In this document: positions 42,249 through 51,219 of the stretch, one piece after another | How the letters are laid out: every line of letters begins with the position of its first letter | How positions within the stretch are numbered: the first letter of the stretch is position 1 | Source: JALCSJ01 sp036788835 | GTDB lineage: Bacteria; Bacillota; Negativicutes; Acidaminococcales; Acidaminococcaceae | DNA length: 64,000 bases | Assembly (NCBI GenBank): GCA_036788835.1 | Contig: DAIQMR010000006.1 | Span: 1-64,000, forward strand | Direction: 5' to 3' | The notes under the pieces: model-generated | The model's database searches: none | Told to the model about the DNA's origin: nothing | The model's input: only the letters and a program-made list of their open reading frames with translations | Position numbers and translations under genes: made by a program

Positions 42249-42860
42249 ATGGAACGCAAAAAAATTGGTGTCATGGGCGGAACTTTTGATCCCATTCATA
42301 ATGGACATTTGGCCATAGCAGAATTGGTTAAGGAGAAATTGTCACTGGATGAAGTGATTTTCATTCCGGACAATATTCCCCCTCATAAATTGGGACTACA
42401 TTGGTCATCTGCCGAGGATAGATACACAATGACAAAATTGGGGATTCAGGGTAAACCCGGTTTTACCATTTCTGACTTGGAAATCAGAAGATCAGGAATA
42501 TCCTATACCTATGATACGCTAAAGTATCTGCGAGATAGCTATGGAGACAGGGAAGATTTCTATTTTATCATCGGCGCTGATTCTCTTGTTCAGCTTCGCA
42601 CTTGGCACAGGGCTAAGGAATTAATCAAATTGTGCACTTTCGTAGCGGTAACCAGACCGGGGTTTACTTCGGACATGGCGGCTACCTTGGAAAATTTTAA
42701 AAAACAAGGCATTGATAATGTTGTCCCGGTAGAAACCCCGGAATTTGCGGTTTCGTCCACGGAAATACGCAAGCGGGTCCATGAGGGCCAAACAATTGCA
42801 AACTTAGTGCCTGGGGCAGTAGCAGAGTATATTAGACAGAAAGACCTCTACCGCCGGTAG
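42249..42860 (+). CDS. nadD: nicotinate-nucleotide adenylyltransferase
   Basis: The 203-residue nucleotidyltransferase has MGGTFDPIHNGHLAIAE (HxGH motif, about residue 9), IIGADSLVQLRTWHRAKEL (about 98) and the ISSTEIRKR-like VSSTEIRKRV near residue 167. It makes deamido-NAD. It is followed by yqeK, the common Firmicute order. A hairpin covers its last codons. Confidence 0.94.
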   Translation: MERKKIGVMGGTFDPIHNGHLAIAELVKEKLSLDEVIFIPDNIPPHKLGLHWSSAEDRYTMTKLGIQGKPGFTISDLEIRRSGISYTYDTLKYLRDSYGDREDFYFIIGADSLVQLRTWHRAKELIKLCTFVAVTRPGFTSDMAATLENFKKQGIDNVVPVETPEFAVSSTEIRKRVHEGQTIANLVPGAVAEYIRQKDLYRR

Positions 42861-42871
42861 AGGTCTTTTAC
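42840..42871 (+). terminator. hairpin spanning the nadD stop codon
   Basis: AAAGACCTCTACC and GGTAGAGGTCTTT flank GCC, giving a 13-bp stem followed by TTACGTTTTT. Its stem includes the last four nadD codons and the stop, so translation of nadD would compete with folding. Confidence 0.65.
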
Positions 42872-42890
42872 GTTTTTAGGAGGCGCAAGG

Positions 42891-43469
42891 ATGGATTTTG
42901 CAGAGAGAAAAGCCTTATTGAAAGCATCATTGCCCACAAAGCGTTATGAGCACAGTCTGGCTGTTTACAAAACAGCCAAAGATATTGCCAGGCTGCATGG
43001 GGTAGATGTGGAAAAAGCGAAACTGGCAGGACTTCTCCACGACTGCGGCAGGGAGATTCCCACTAAGGAGTTTGCGGGGAAAATCAAGGAATTGGGTATT
43101 CGGGGGGATATTGTAGAAATCAACCAGCCTATTTTACTCCATGATAAATTGGGAGTATACTATGCTGAGCATAAATATGATGTTCATGACAAGGAAGTTT
43201 TAGATGCGATTTTGTATCACACAACCGGTGCGCCCCATATGAGCAAGCTGGCCATGGTGATTTATCTGGCAGATATTTTAGAACCGGCCAGGGATTATCC
43301 GGGGGTAGATGATTTACGTCAATTGGTTAAAAAAGATTTGGAACAGACTTTGTTCCGGGCTTACCAGCAGACCATTAAGTTTTTGCTAGATGGGAATCAG
43401 CTGATACATCCCAATTGTATTGAAGCCTATAATGAAATGGCTATCATGTACAAGAACCAGAAGAAATAG
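42891..43469 (+). CDS. yqeK: YqeK-family HD-domain hydrolase
   Basis: The 192-residue protein has the HD pattern: RYEHSLAVYKTA (His about 21), LLHDCGREIP (His-Asp about 50), ILLHDKLGVYYAE, ILYHTTGAPHMSKL and YLADILEPAR. Characterised YqeK proteins are symmetrical diadenosine tetraphosphate hydrolases. It is placed between nadD and an LCP gene, as in many Firmicutes. Confidence 0.9.
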   Translation: MDFAERKALLKASLPTKRYEHSLAVYKTAKDIARLHGVDVEKAKLAGLLHDCGREIPTKEFAGKIKELGIRGDIVEINQPILLHDKLGVYYAEHKYDVHDKEVLDAILYHTTGAPHMSKLAMVIYLADILEPARDYPGVDDLRQLVKKDLEQTLFRAYQQTIKFLLDGNQLIHPNCIEAYNEMAIMYKNQKK

Positions 43470-43483
43470 TTAGGAGACAACAA

Positions 43484-44467
43484 ATGACAAATCAAGAGAT
43501 ACCCCGTCCTCATAAGGTCAAAAGAAGGCTACGGGTGGGCAGGCTTTTAGCTTTCCTTGTTATAGGAGTGTGTATTGTCGTGGGCTGTTTTATGGCGGGC
43601 GTGTTTGCCTATGCGGCACTTTTCAAGCGTACGGCACCAGCCAAGACCACAGCTGCCAGTGAAGACATGATTAATGATGAAACATTGAACAAGCGCATTA
43701 ATGTGCTGTTGCTGGGGATTGATGACGGGGACAGCGAAGATATAGCTACAGATGCTCCTAAGCGAACTGATGCCATGATTGTGGTCAGCTTCGACCCAGA
43801 GAACAAGGATGTGGCCATGCTGTCCATTCCCAGGGATACCAGAGTGTCTATTCCGGGACGGAGATGGCCGGATAAGATTAATTCGGCTTATGCCTATGGA
43901 GGCGTAAGTATGGCCAAACAAACAGTGGCCAACTTGCTCCAAATCCCCATTCATTACTATATGCTGGTGAACTGGCAGGGCTTTATTGAAGTGGTGGATA
44001 TGATGGGAGGCGTAGACATGTATGTGGAGCACAACATGAACTACGAAGATCCCTACGCTAATTTAAAGATTCATATTAAACAAGGCTATCAGCATCTTAA
44101 TGGCAAGCAATCAGGCGAATACGTTAGATTCAGGCATGACGAGCTGGGGGATATCGGCCGTGTACAAAGACAGCAGAAATTTTTAAAGACACTGTCCAGC
44201 CAGTTCTTTACGGTAAGCAATTTAGTAAAAACCCCTGCTTTGATTCAAACTATGTTTAAATATGTGACTACCGATATGGATGCTATGACCATGCTGAAAG
44301 CGGCTAACAGCTTTAGAATTTTCGGGGACAGCAGTCTTCATTCCGAAATGCTCTTCGGTGATTTCAAGACGATTCAGGAAATCAGTTATTGGCAGACTTC
44401 ACCTAACCAGGTAACGAAAACCTTGGACACATTAAAAATTCCTCACAAGACAATTGAAAAAATATAA
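43484..44467 (+). CDS. LytR-CpsA-Psr (LCP) family protein
   Basis: The 327-residue protein has an N-terminal cytoplasmic tail, one membrane helix (about 20-42) and an extracytoplasmic LCP domain: NVLLLGIDDGD, RTDAMIVVSFDPENKDVAMLSIPRDTRVSIPG, KINSAYAYGG, YVRFRHDELGDIGRVQRQQKFL. The Arg and Asp residues that bind polyprenyl phosphate are present. It probably transfers a glycopolymer to peptidoglycan. Confidence 0.93.
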   Translation: MTNQEIPRPHKVKRRLRVGRLLAFLVIGVCIVVGCFMAGVFAYAALFKRTAPAKTTAASEDMINDETLNKRINVLLLGIDDGDSEDIATDAPKRTDAMIVVSFDPENKDVAMLSIPRDTRVSIPGRRWPDKINSAYAYGGVSMAKQTVANLLQIPIHYYMLVNWQGFIEVVDMMGGVDMYVEHNMNYEDPYANLKIHIKQGYQHLNGKQSGEYVRFRHDELGDIGRVQRQQKFLKTLSSQFFTVSNLVKTPALIQTMFKYVTTDMDAMTMLKAANSFRIFGDSSLHSEMLFGDFKTIQEISYWQTSPNQVTKTLDTLKIPHKTIEKI

Positions 44468-44486
44468 AAAAGGAGTGGTTCATTAA

Positions 44487-44843
44487 ATGACAGATACAAA
44501 AGTATTGGCTAAAAAAATCGCGGCAGCTGCTGCAGGAAAGAAAGCAACGGATATTCTGTTGCTGAACATGGATGGAATTTCTCCTATTACGGATTATTTC
44601 ATGATTTGTTCTGCACGTAATACGACACAAGTTCAGGCTATTGCTGACAACATTGAGGACGAACTGGCCAAGGAAAACCTTTTGCCGGCACATAAAGAAG
44701 GATATACAGAAGGCAGATGGATTCTTATGGATTATGGTGATGTAGTGGCACACATTTTCCTAGAGGCAGAGCGTGATTTCTATAATTTAGAACAATTATG
44801 GGCAGATGCTCCTTCTGAAAACTATAAAGAAACGGAAAATTAA
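44487..44843 (+). CDS. rsfS: ribosomal silencing factor RsfS
   Basis: The 118-residue protein has KKATDILLLNMDGISPITDYFMICSA and EGRWILMDYGDVVAHIF, the RsfS/Iojap signature. It binds L14 and blocks subunit joining in starvation. The position after yqeK and an LCP gene is typical. Confidence 0.95.
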   Translation: MTDTKVLAKKIAAAAAGKKATDILLLNMDGISPITDYFMICSARNTTQVQAIADNIEDELAKENLLPAHKEGYTEGRWILMDYGDVVAHIFLEAERDFYNLEQLWADAPSENYKETEN

Positions 44844-44845
44844 TT

Positions 44846-45736
44846 ATGTTGGAAAAGAAAATACGAACTGTTAAAACTGTAGGTACTCACCGGGTTGGTG
44901 ATGTCTGCGAGATGACAGTGGTAAGACAAAATGACATGGGTGCCTTTCTGGATGCAGGAACAGGTGAAACCGGGGATGATATTCTGCTGCACAAATTGCA
45001 GCAGACTGCTCCCGTAAAAATCGGAGACAAAGTGAAGGTCTATCTGTACCTGGACCCTAATGGGCGTATGACCGCCAGCCAGAAACTGCCGAAGATGCAG
45101 GAAGGTCAGCTGGGATATGTAAAGGTACTATCTGTGACTAAGCAGGGAGGGTTTGTGGATATCGGTGCTGAGCGCGGTATTTTTTTGCCCTACAGCGAAA
45201 TGCGAGGACATGTTTCCCCGGACCAGTTAATCTGGGTAAAACTCTACCGGGATAAAAGCGGCCGTCAGGCTGTAACCATGGATGTTCACGAAGATATGGT
45301 GAAGGCCAGCCTGCCGGCTAAAGATGTGAAAATCGGCGATACCTTAACTGGTATTATTTATAACATCCTTCCCGAAGGATTTTTCCTTCTGACCAAAGAA
45401 AGATACATAGCTTTTATTCACAGAAGTGAAGTACCCGGTGGCAGACTGGATTTCGGTCAGCAGGTAACAGGTCGTGTAACTTTCGTCCGGGAAGACGGCA
45501 GAGTGGATATGTCTTTGCGGCAGCAAAAAGAAAAGGCTCGTCTTACCGATGCAGATACCATCCTGTCTTTACTGGAGAAACGTCAGGGGACCATGCCATA
45601 TGGGGATGCTACACCGGCAGAGATAATCAAGGATGTTTTTGGCATTTCCAAAGCTGCATTTAAACGGGCGTTAGGAAAACTCATGAAAGATGGGAAAATC
45701 ATTCAAGCAGACGGTTGGACAAGCCTGAAAAAATAA
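44846..45736 (+). CDS. cvfB: CvfB-like S1 RNA-binding protein
   Basis: The 296-residue protein contains tandem S1-like domains (MGAFLDAGTGETGDDILLHK about 30, GGFVDIGAERGIFLPYSEM about 100, GFFLLTKERYIAFIHRSEV about 175) and a C-terminal winged helix (about 235-296, EIIKDVFGISKAAFKRALGKLM). This matches CvfB, a regulator of virulence and RNA metabolism in Gram-positives. It starts three bases after the rsfS stop. Confidence 0.88.
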   Translation: MLEKKIRTVKTVGTHRVGDVCEMTVVRQNDMGAFLDAGTGETGDDILLHKLQQTAPVKIGDKVKVYLYLDPNGRMTASQKLPKMQEGQLGYVKVLSVTKQGGFVDIGAERGIFLPYSEMRGHVSPDQLIWVKLYRDKSGRQAVTMDVHEDMVKASLPAKDVKIGDTLTGIIYNILPEGFFLLTKERYIAFIHRSEVPGGRLDFGQQVTGRVTFVREDGRVDMSLRQQKEKARLTDADTILSLLEKRQGTMPYGDATPAEIIKDVFGISKAAFKRALGKLMKDGKIIQADGWTSLKK

Positions 45737-45871
45737 AACAGGGATGGGGTTATGGCAGTGCCGATTACGGCAATGAAGAATCAGTAACACAACAAACCTA
45801 AAAGATACTTGACAAAAGTCCTGCATGAATGTACAATAATCTTATCATTTGTAAACATAATACTAAATAAA

Positions 45872-46310
45872 AAATCTTGTGATGGGAAAGAGTAGCAGGT
45901 TTTGCCTATTTCTAGAGAGCCGGCGGTAGGTGCAAGCCGGTAATAGAAAGCCTGTGAAAATCCTCCCTGAAGAGTGATGCCGAAAGATATTAAGCATCAA
46001 CGGTTGTTCCACGTTAAAGGAAATGCGTATGTTGGTACGTTAGCAATATTAAATCTTGTGACGGGAAAAAAGTAAGAGGTTCATCTAATTCTCAGAGAGC
46101 CGGCGGTAGGTGCAAGCCGGTAATAGAAAGCCTGTGAAACTCCTCCCTGAAGAGTGACGCTGAAGAATATTAAGCGTCAACGGTTGTTCCACGTTAAAGG
46201 AAACGCGTATGTTAGTACGTAGCAGAGCGTCTGATAGTAGTGGTCTATCAGGAACTAGGGTGGTAACGCGGAATTAAATCCGTCCCTTTTTGAGGGGCGG
46301 ATTTTTTGTT
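45872..46310 (+). promoter_or_regulatory. double T-box leader of ilvD (Ile and Leu specifiers)
   Basis: Two long near-identical units start at 45872 and 46051, offset by about 180 bases. Each has a stem I with GAGAGCCGGCGGTAGGTGCA and GTGAAA before the specifier position: ATC (45960-45962, Ile) in the first and CTC (46140-46142, Leu) in the second. Only one antiterminator core follows (AGGGTGGTAACGCGG, 46257-46271), with one terminator (AAATCCG/CGGATTT, 46276-46308). ilvD serves Ile, Val and Leu synthesis, so sensing two tRNAs makes sense. Specifier register is inferred from the leuC leader. Confidence 0.85.
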
Positions 46311-46349
46311 ACAGAAAAATGTTTTCTAAAAAAGAGGAGGAGAAAAACA

Positions 46350-48005
46350 ATGCGTAGTGATCGAGTAAAGAAAGGTATTACCAGAACCGCTCATCGTTCT
46401 CTGTTTCATGCTATGGGTTACACAGATGAGGAAATAGCAAAACCCCTTATCGGCGTAGTCAATGCCTTTAATGAGATTATACCGGGGCATATTCATTTGC
46501 GAGAAATAGCCCAGGCAGTGAAGATGGGCGTGGCAGAAGCCGGCGGCACTCCTATTGAGTTCCCTGCTATCGGAATTTGCGATGGCATTGCCATGGGTCA
46601 CGAAGGCATGAGATATCCTCTGGCCAGTCGTGAACTAATTTGCGATTCCATTGAAGCTATGGCCAATGCTCATGCTTTTGATGGTTTGGTGCTGATTCCT
46701 AACTGTGATAAAATTATTCCCGGTATGCTTATGGCAGCCGGCAGATTGAACATCCCTAGCGTTGTAGTGAGCGGCGGCGCTATGCTGGCCGGTCGTTTTC
46801 AAGGTAAGGATATTAGCTTAAGTACTATGTTTGAAGCAGCAGGTAAAGTACAGGCCGGCCAAATGACCGAAGAAACCATGTACAAGATGGAAGAATGTAC
46901 GGCTTGTCCCGGCTGCGGTTCTTGTTCCGGATTGTTTACTGCCAACACTATGAACTGCATGACGGAAGTTTTGGGTATGGGCTTGCCGGGTAACGGCACT
47001 ATTCCTGCGGCATATACCGGTGCTCGCCATATTCTGGCTAAAAAAGCCGGCGCTGCCATTATGGACTTGGTAAAGCGGGATGTAAAACCCCGGGATATTA
47101 TGACCATGGAATCTTTTGAAAATGCTATTGCCGTAGATATGGCCATTGGCGGGTCCACCAATACGGTGCTCCATTTGCCGGCTATTGCCCACGAAGTAGG
47201 CTTGAACCTGCCGTTGGAGAAATTTGATGAAATTAGCAAGAAAGCAGTTTACCTTTGCAAGATGAGCCCAGGTGGTTCCTATCACATGCAGGATTTGAAT
47301 GAAGCCGGCGGTATCTGTGCAGTAATGAAAGAACTGACCAAGCTGGGCATTATTCATACTGATGCTAAGACAGTAACAGGTACTATAGCAGATAGAATTA
47401 AAGATGCCGTAGTAGAACGGCGTGACGTTATTCATGATGTGAAAGATGCTTATATGCATAAGGGCGGTATTGCTGTCTTAAAGGGTAATTTGGCTCCGGA
47501 TGGTTCTGTTGTTAAAGAGAGCGCTGTGGAACCGGAACTTTTGAAATGTGAAGGGACAGCCAAGTGCTATGATTCAGAAGAAACTGCCATTGACGCCATT
47601 ATGGACGGTGAAGTTAAAGACGGTGATGTAGTAGTTATTCGCTATGAGGGGCCTAAAGGTGGGCCAGGCATGCGTGAGATGCTCAATCCTACAGCAGTAA
47701 TTACCGGTATGGGCTTGAAAGTTGCTCTGCTGACAGACGGTAGATTCAGCGGTGCAAGCCGTGGTGCCTGCATAGGTCATATTTCTCCGGAAGCCATGGA
47801 AGGCGGGCCAATTGCCTTGATTAAGAACGGTGATAAGATTAACATCGATATTCCCGGTCGTAAATTAGAGCTGGAAATTTCTGATGAAGAAATGGCTAAG
47901 CGAAAAGCAGCTTGGCAACAACCGGAGCCTAAGGTGAAGACAGGCTATTTAGCAAGGTATGCAAGGCTGGTAACATCGGCTAATACAGGAGCTGTGCTGA
48001 AGTAA
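46350..48005 (+). CDS. ilvD: dihydroxy-acid dehydratase
   Basis: The 551-residue protein has the IlvD iron-sulfur motifs: IPNCDKIIPGMLMAAGRL (about 115), CTACPGCGSCSGLFTANTMNC (about 185), GGSTNTVLHLPAIA and GRFSGASRGACIGHISPEA (about 465). It makes the 2-oxo acids of valine and isoleucine. The ATG at 46350 follows GAGGAGGAG; an in-frame upstream ATG at 46290 lies in the terminator region and is rejected. It is controlled by the double T-box. Confidence 0.95.
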   Translation: MRSDRVKKGITRTAHRSLFHAMGYTDEEIAKPLIGVVNAFNEIIPGHIHLREIAQAVKMGVAEAGGTPIEFPAIGICDGIAMGHEGMRYPLASRELICDSIEAMANAHAFDGLVLIPNCDKIIPGMLMAAGRLNIPSVVVSGGAMLAGRFQGKDISLSTMFEAAGKVQAGQMTEETMYKMEECTACPGCGSCSGLFTANTMNCMTEVLGMGLPGNGTIPAAYTGARHILAKKAGAAIMDLVKRDVKPRDIMTMESFENAIAVDMAIGGSTNTVLHLPAIAHEVGLNLPLEKFDEISKKAVYLCKMSPGGSYHMQDLNEAGGICAVMKELTKLGIIHTDAKTVTGTIADRIKDAVVERRDVIHDVKDAYMHKGGIAVLKGNLAPDGSVVKESAVEPELLKCEGTAKCYDSEETAIDAIMDGEVKDGDVVVIRYEGPKGGPGMREMLNPTAVITGMGLKVALLTDGRFSGASRGACIGHISPEAMEGGPIALIKNGDKINIDIPGRKLELEISDEEMAKRKAAWQQPEPKVKTGYLARYARLVTSANTGAVLK

Positions 48006-48097
48006 AAAACAGAGCCAGGAGAGGAACATAGTATTGGCTTTGGAATGGAGATTGCAAGAAGAGCAGGATTCGAAAATAATGAGGGGGAAAGTTTATA

Positions 48098-49114
48098 ATG
48101 AAAAAGTTTTGTGCTTTAGTTGGGAAATATTTTGGCGTTTTAGCGATAGTGTTTTTGGTGTTAGGTATGACCACTCCCAACAGCTTCAAATGGGTAGTGG
48201 GGAAGGTGGCAGGAGTTTCTGTTTTAAGCACTTTGTTGGGTGTTGTTATGTTTGGCATGGGCACGACTTTGAACCTCCATGATTTTGCTGTTGTGTTCAA
48301 GCGTCCTAAAGATGTAGTCTGCGGTGCTTGTGCCCAGTATTTGATTATGCCCTTCTTAGCATGGGGACTATGCCAAGTTTTCCAACTGGACCCGGCTTTG
48401 GCAGTTGGTGTTGTTCTGGTAGGAACTTGCCCCGGCGGCACTTCTTCCAACGTTATCACATTCATGAGTAAGGGTGATGTGGCTTTGTCCGTGGCCATGA
48501 CAGCGGTTTCTACTTTGCTGTCACCTCTTATGACTCCTCTTTTAACTTTCCTGCTTATTGGTCAGCGAGTCAATTTTGATCCGGTTGGCATGTTTGTCTC
48601 TATTTTGCAAATTGTTATGCTGCCCATTGCTTTGGGTTTGGCAGTTAAGCAATTCCTGCCCAAACTGGCTGAGACTGCCACAGATTATTTGCCGGCGGTT
48701 TCATCCCTTGCAATTTCCTTGATTATTGCCGGTGTTATCGGTGTAAGCAGGGATGCTATTTTGGCTAGTTCCGGTATAATCATGCTGGTCGTTGTGCTCC
48801 ACAATTGCCTTGGCTATGCTTTAGGTTTTCTGGTTGGACGTTTTATGGGTATGAGCTGGAAAAAAATGGTTGCCTTGTCTATTGAAGTTGGTATGCAAAA
48901 CTCCGGCTTGGCTACAGGTTTGGCAAAGGCACATTTCGCTGCTTTGCCTCTAGCCAGTGTTCCCGGTGCAGTATTTAGCGCTTGGCACAATATTTCCGGT
49001 GCAATGTTAGCATATCTTTATGTGAACTACCTGAACAAACGCTTTGACCCGGACTACGAAGAAGACAACGCAGCAGTTCCTGTTGATACAGAGGTAGCTC
49101 AAGAAGCAAAATAA
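48098..49114 (+). CDS. BASS-family (bile acid:Na+ symporter type) transporter
   Basis: The 338-residue protein has about ten membrane segments. VLVGTCPGGTSSNVITFMSKGDVALSVAMTA (about residues 107-137) is the crossover and substrate/Na+ site of BASS transporters, and SIEVGMQNSGLATGLA (about 265) is the second crossover. Bacterial members carry 2-oxo acids, pantoate or other organic anions. It follows ilvD after 92 bases, so a 2-oxo acid is conceivable, but the link is only positional. Confidence 0.88.
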   Translation: MKKFCALVGKYFGVLAIVFLVLGMTTPNSFKWVVGKVAGVSVLSTLLGVVMFGMGTTLNLHDFAVVFKRPKDVVCGACAQYLIMPFLAWGLCQVFQLDPALAVGVVLVGTCPGGTSSNVITFMSKGDVALSVAMTAVSTLLSPLMTPLLTFLLIGQRVNFDPVGMFVSILQIVMLPIALGLAVKQFLPKLAETATDYLPAVSSLAISLIIAGVIGVSRDAILASSGIIMLVVVLHNCLGYALGFLVGRFMGMSWKKMVALSIEVGMQNSGLATGLAKAHFAALPLASVPGAVFSAWHNISGAMLAYLYVNYLNKRFDPDYEEDNAAVPVDTEVAQEAK

Positions 49115-49136
49115 GGAAAGCAAAAATCGCAACAAG

Positions 49137-49162
49137 AAAGCCCGCCATTGGCGGGCTTTTAG
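49137..49162 (+). terminator. terminator after the BASS gene
   Basis: AAAGCCCGCC (49137-49146) and GGCGGGCTTT (49150-49159) enclose ATT and run into TT. Confidence 0.8.
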
Positions 49163-49235
49163 TTATTTTGGGGAACAGGATGATTGTCCTATCGACATGC
49201 ACTGCTTTTTACCGATTGCCTGTCGTTTTGCTACA

Positions 49236-50504
49236 TTAGTCTTCTTTGGGATTGTCTTCCTTGGCTGTAAACTCTTCAAATCTCATAGCTGGTGCTCCGC
49301 AAATGGGACAGCGGGCCATTTTATCAGTCATGAGGTAACCACAAATGGGGCAAACATAAAATGTCTTCTTGTCAAATTCATCCATATTGACGGCCTGCCG
49401 CAAAAGAATTGCATGGTCTCTTTCTGCGGACCGGGCAGCATTGTAGGCTTGCTCAGTCAAGGGCAGTTTATTTTCCCGGGCATAATCCCCCAACATATCG
49501 TAGAGACGTTTGTACTCAAAATCTTCAACAGGAATAAAGTCAGCAATAGTCTTATTGAAAGGTTTAGCCCGGTCATAGACAGCATAGAAGTTCTTGGCGT
49601 GGCGGTACTCAGATTCTGCTAGGGCTTTGAATAGGGCAGCGACCTTGGCATAGCCGCGTCTTTGGGCTCTCTCGGCAAACATTAGGTACTTTAGATGGGC
49701 TAATAGCTCATCTTTTACAGTATCATAGAGCTTGCTCCTCATAATGGTATCGGAATTTTCTTTGCTATACATGGTGTGATTCAGATCAACGATTTCGTAT
49801 TCCAAGTTTCCGTTAGTATAGGTGAAACGAACCACGTGATAGTTCACATCGGCGGCCTTGATATCAGCGGAAATATCTTCAATCATGGCTCCACCCCCGC
49901 CGGTACAAATGAAAGTAACGCCGTCAACAGTATCAATAAAGCGGGAATGTACATGACCGCAGATGAAGTACTTTACTTTAGCTTTGTGAGCTCCATAAGC
50001 GGCCTGCAGCTTAACAAATTCTTCTTGATTGACGGAGTTTTTGGTATAGTGGTTGGGCAGTGGTATATGAAACGCAACGACCACATTATTAACGTCTGGA
50101 CGGGCCAGTACTTGCTGCAATAGGATCAAGCCATCCTCTTCGAATTTGCGTAAAGCGTTATCTAAAACTACAATAGTAAAATTTTTACCGATTAAAGCGT
50201 AATTATGATTTCCGAAATGGGCATCATATTCACCTGTATCGTGATTACCACGCAAAGCATAGACAGGATTCTGGGCAATAGTGTTGGTTAACTCTGTAAT
50301 ATCGCGGTAAAAACGGTCTGTGCCCTGAGGTACAAAATCTCCTACTACTAAAGTGAAATCAGTAATGGCACTGATGGCCAAAGCATGGGCATAAACTTCC
50401 ATCATGGTTGTGCCCAAACCTTCACAACCCGGATCGCCGATAATGGTAAAACTTTGGGCTACACCGATATCATTAATTTCTTGCTGAATTTTTTGTATGG
50501 ACAT
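49236..50504 (-). CDS. metallophosphoesterase-rubrerythrin-rubredoxin fusion
   Basis: The 422-residue protein joins three domains. Residues 1-240 form a calcineurin-like phosphoesterase (TIIGDPGCEG, VVGDFV, ALRGNHDTGEYD, VAFHIPLPNH, ICGHVHSRF). Residues about 255-380 resemble a compact rubrerythrin diiron domain, with AESEYRHAKNFY and SAERDHAILL each giving ExxH. Residues about 385-410 are a rubredoxin-like CPICGYLM / CPICGAP iron site. It is apparently one intact frame. A role in oxidative stress in an anaerobe is plausible. The phosphoesterase substrate is unknown. Confidence 0.85.
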   Translation of the reverse strand: MSIQKIQQEINDIGVAQSFTIIGDPGCEGLGTTMMEVYAHALAISAITDFTLVVGDFVPQGTDRFYRDITELTNTIAQNPVYALRGNHDTGEYDAHFGNHNYALIGKNFTIVVLDNALRKFEEDGLILLQQVLARPDVNNVVVAFHIPLPNHYTKNSVNQEEFVKLQAAYGAHKAKVKYFICGHVHSRFIDTVDGVTFICTGGGGAMIEDISADIKAADVNYHVVRFTYTNGNLEYEIVDLNHTMYSKENSDTIMRSKLYDTVKDELLAHLKYLMFAERAQRRGYAKVAALFKALAESEYRHAKNFYAVYDRAKPFNKTIADFIPVEDFEYKRLYDMLGDYARENKLPLTEQAYNAARSAERDHAILLRQAVNMDEFDKKTFYVCPICGYLMTDKMARCPICGAPAMRFEEFTAKEDNPKED

Positions 50505-50544
50505 AATGTCACCTTCTTTGCAATTATTATATCACGTTACCAAG

Positions 50545-50613
50545 AGTTGACAAAATGGGGATGGTACTGTTTTGTCAACTTTTGATACAAAGGTGACTGT
50601 CACCTTTGTATCA
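50545..50613. repeat. intergenic palindromic repeat, copy 1
   Basis: This block contains two palindromes: AGTTGACAAAA/TTTTGTCAACT (50545-50555 with 50570-50580) and TGATACAAAGGTGA/TCACCTTTGTATCA (50583-50596 with 50600-50613). The stretch TGACAAAATGGGGATGGTAC (50548-50567) recurs with two changes at 52029, and the second palindrome recurs with two compensating changes at 51976. They look like members of a dispersed palindromic repeat family. Confidence 0.65.
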
Positions 50614-50656
50614 GCTCTTATCAGTGGGAAGAAATGACCATATCTTAGCTTCAAAA

Positions 50657-50688
50657 AAACACGCCAGGTCTTAGGACTTGGCGTGTTT
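50657..50688 (-). terminator. terminator of tRNA-Ala
   Basis: Arms 50657-50670 and 50675-50688 pair over 14 bp with one G-U. On the minus strand the stem is followed by a T run. It lies just past the tRNA-Ala 3' end. Confidence 0.75.
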
Positions 50689-50700
50689 ACTATTCAAATG

Positions 50701-50776
<76 letters not shown>

Positions 50777-50913
50777 AAAATATTACTTTGTAATTCTATA
50801 CGAAAGTGGGGTAGTTTGTCAACTGGAAAATAGGGGGAAATAAATAGTTTGCCAGATGTAGTAGGAAAAGGGTATTATTAAGGCAAGAAAATATTCTGGC
50901 AGGAGGTGCAATT

Positions 50914-51165
50914 ATGGAATTCAAACACGAAAAAGGCAGAGTGTATATGGAAAATGCCGAAGGTAAAGTTATTGCGGAAATAACCTTTCCGGAGACAGCA
51001 CCGGGCACTGTAAATATCGACCACACCTTTGTGGACGATTCACTGCGTGGCCAGGGCGTGGCTGATAAGCTGGTTCGGGGGGCCTTGGAAGATATTGCCA
51101 AGGACAAGAAAAAATACACCGCTTCTTGTTCTTATGCGATAAAATGGCTGGAAAAACATAAATAA
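50914..51165 (+). CDS. YidJ/NATD1-type small GNAT-fold acetyltransferase
   Basis: The 83-residue protein matches the minimal GNAT family: GRVYMENAEGKVIAEITF, then NIDHTFVDDSLRGQGVADKLV (the acetyl-CoA loop, about 38-58) and CSYAIKWLEKH at the end, with the conserved Cys, Tyr and final W-L-x-x-H pattern. AGGAGG precedes the ATG. The substrate is unknown. Confidence 0.85.
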   Translation: MEFKHEKGRVYMENAEGKVIAEITFPETAPGTVNIDHTFVDDSLRGQGVADKLVRGALEDIAKDKKKYTASCSYAIKWLEKHK

Positions 51166-51219
51166 AGGGTATATAATACAGTTTTGCAAATAGTCTTTTT
51201 AGTAAGGGAGATAATTATT

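Noticed and set aside
45872..46220. Two long repeats that might be an insertion or a CRISPR-like array
   Set aside because: There are only two units, each with T-box stem I features, and a T-box antiterminator follows. Duplication of a riboregulator explains them.
46290..46349. N-terminal extension of ilvD from an upstream in-frame ATG
   Set aside because: It lies in the T-box terminator and has no ribosome site. The ATG at 46350 follows GAGGAGGAG and matches usual IlvD length.
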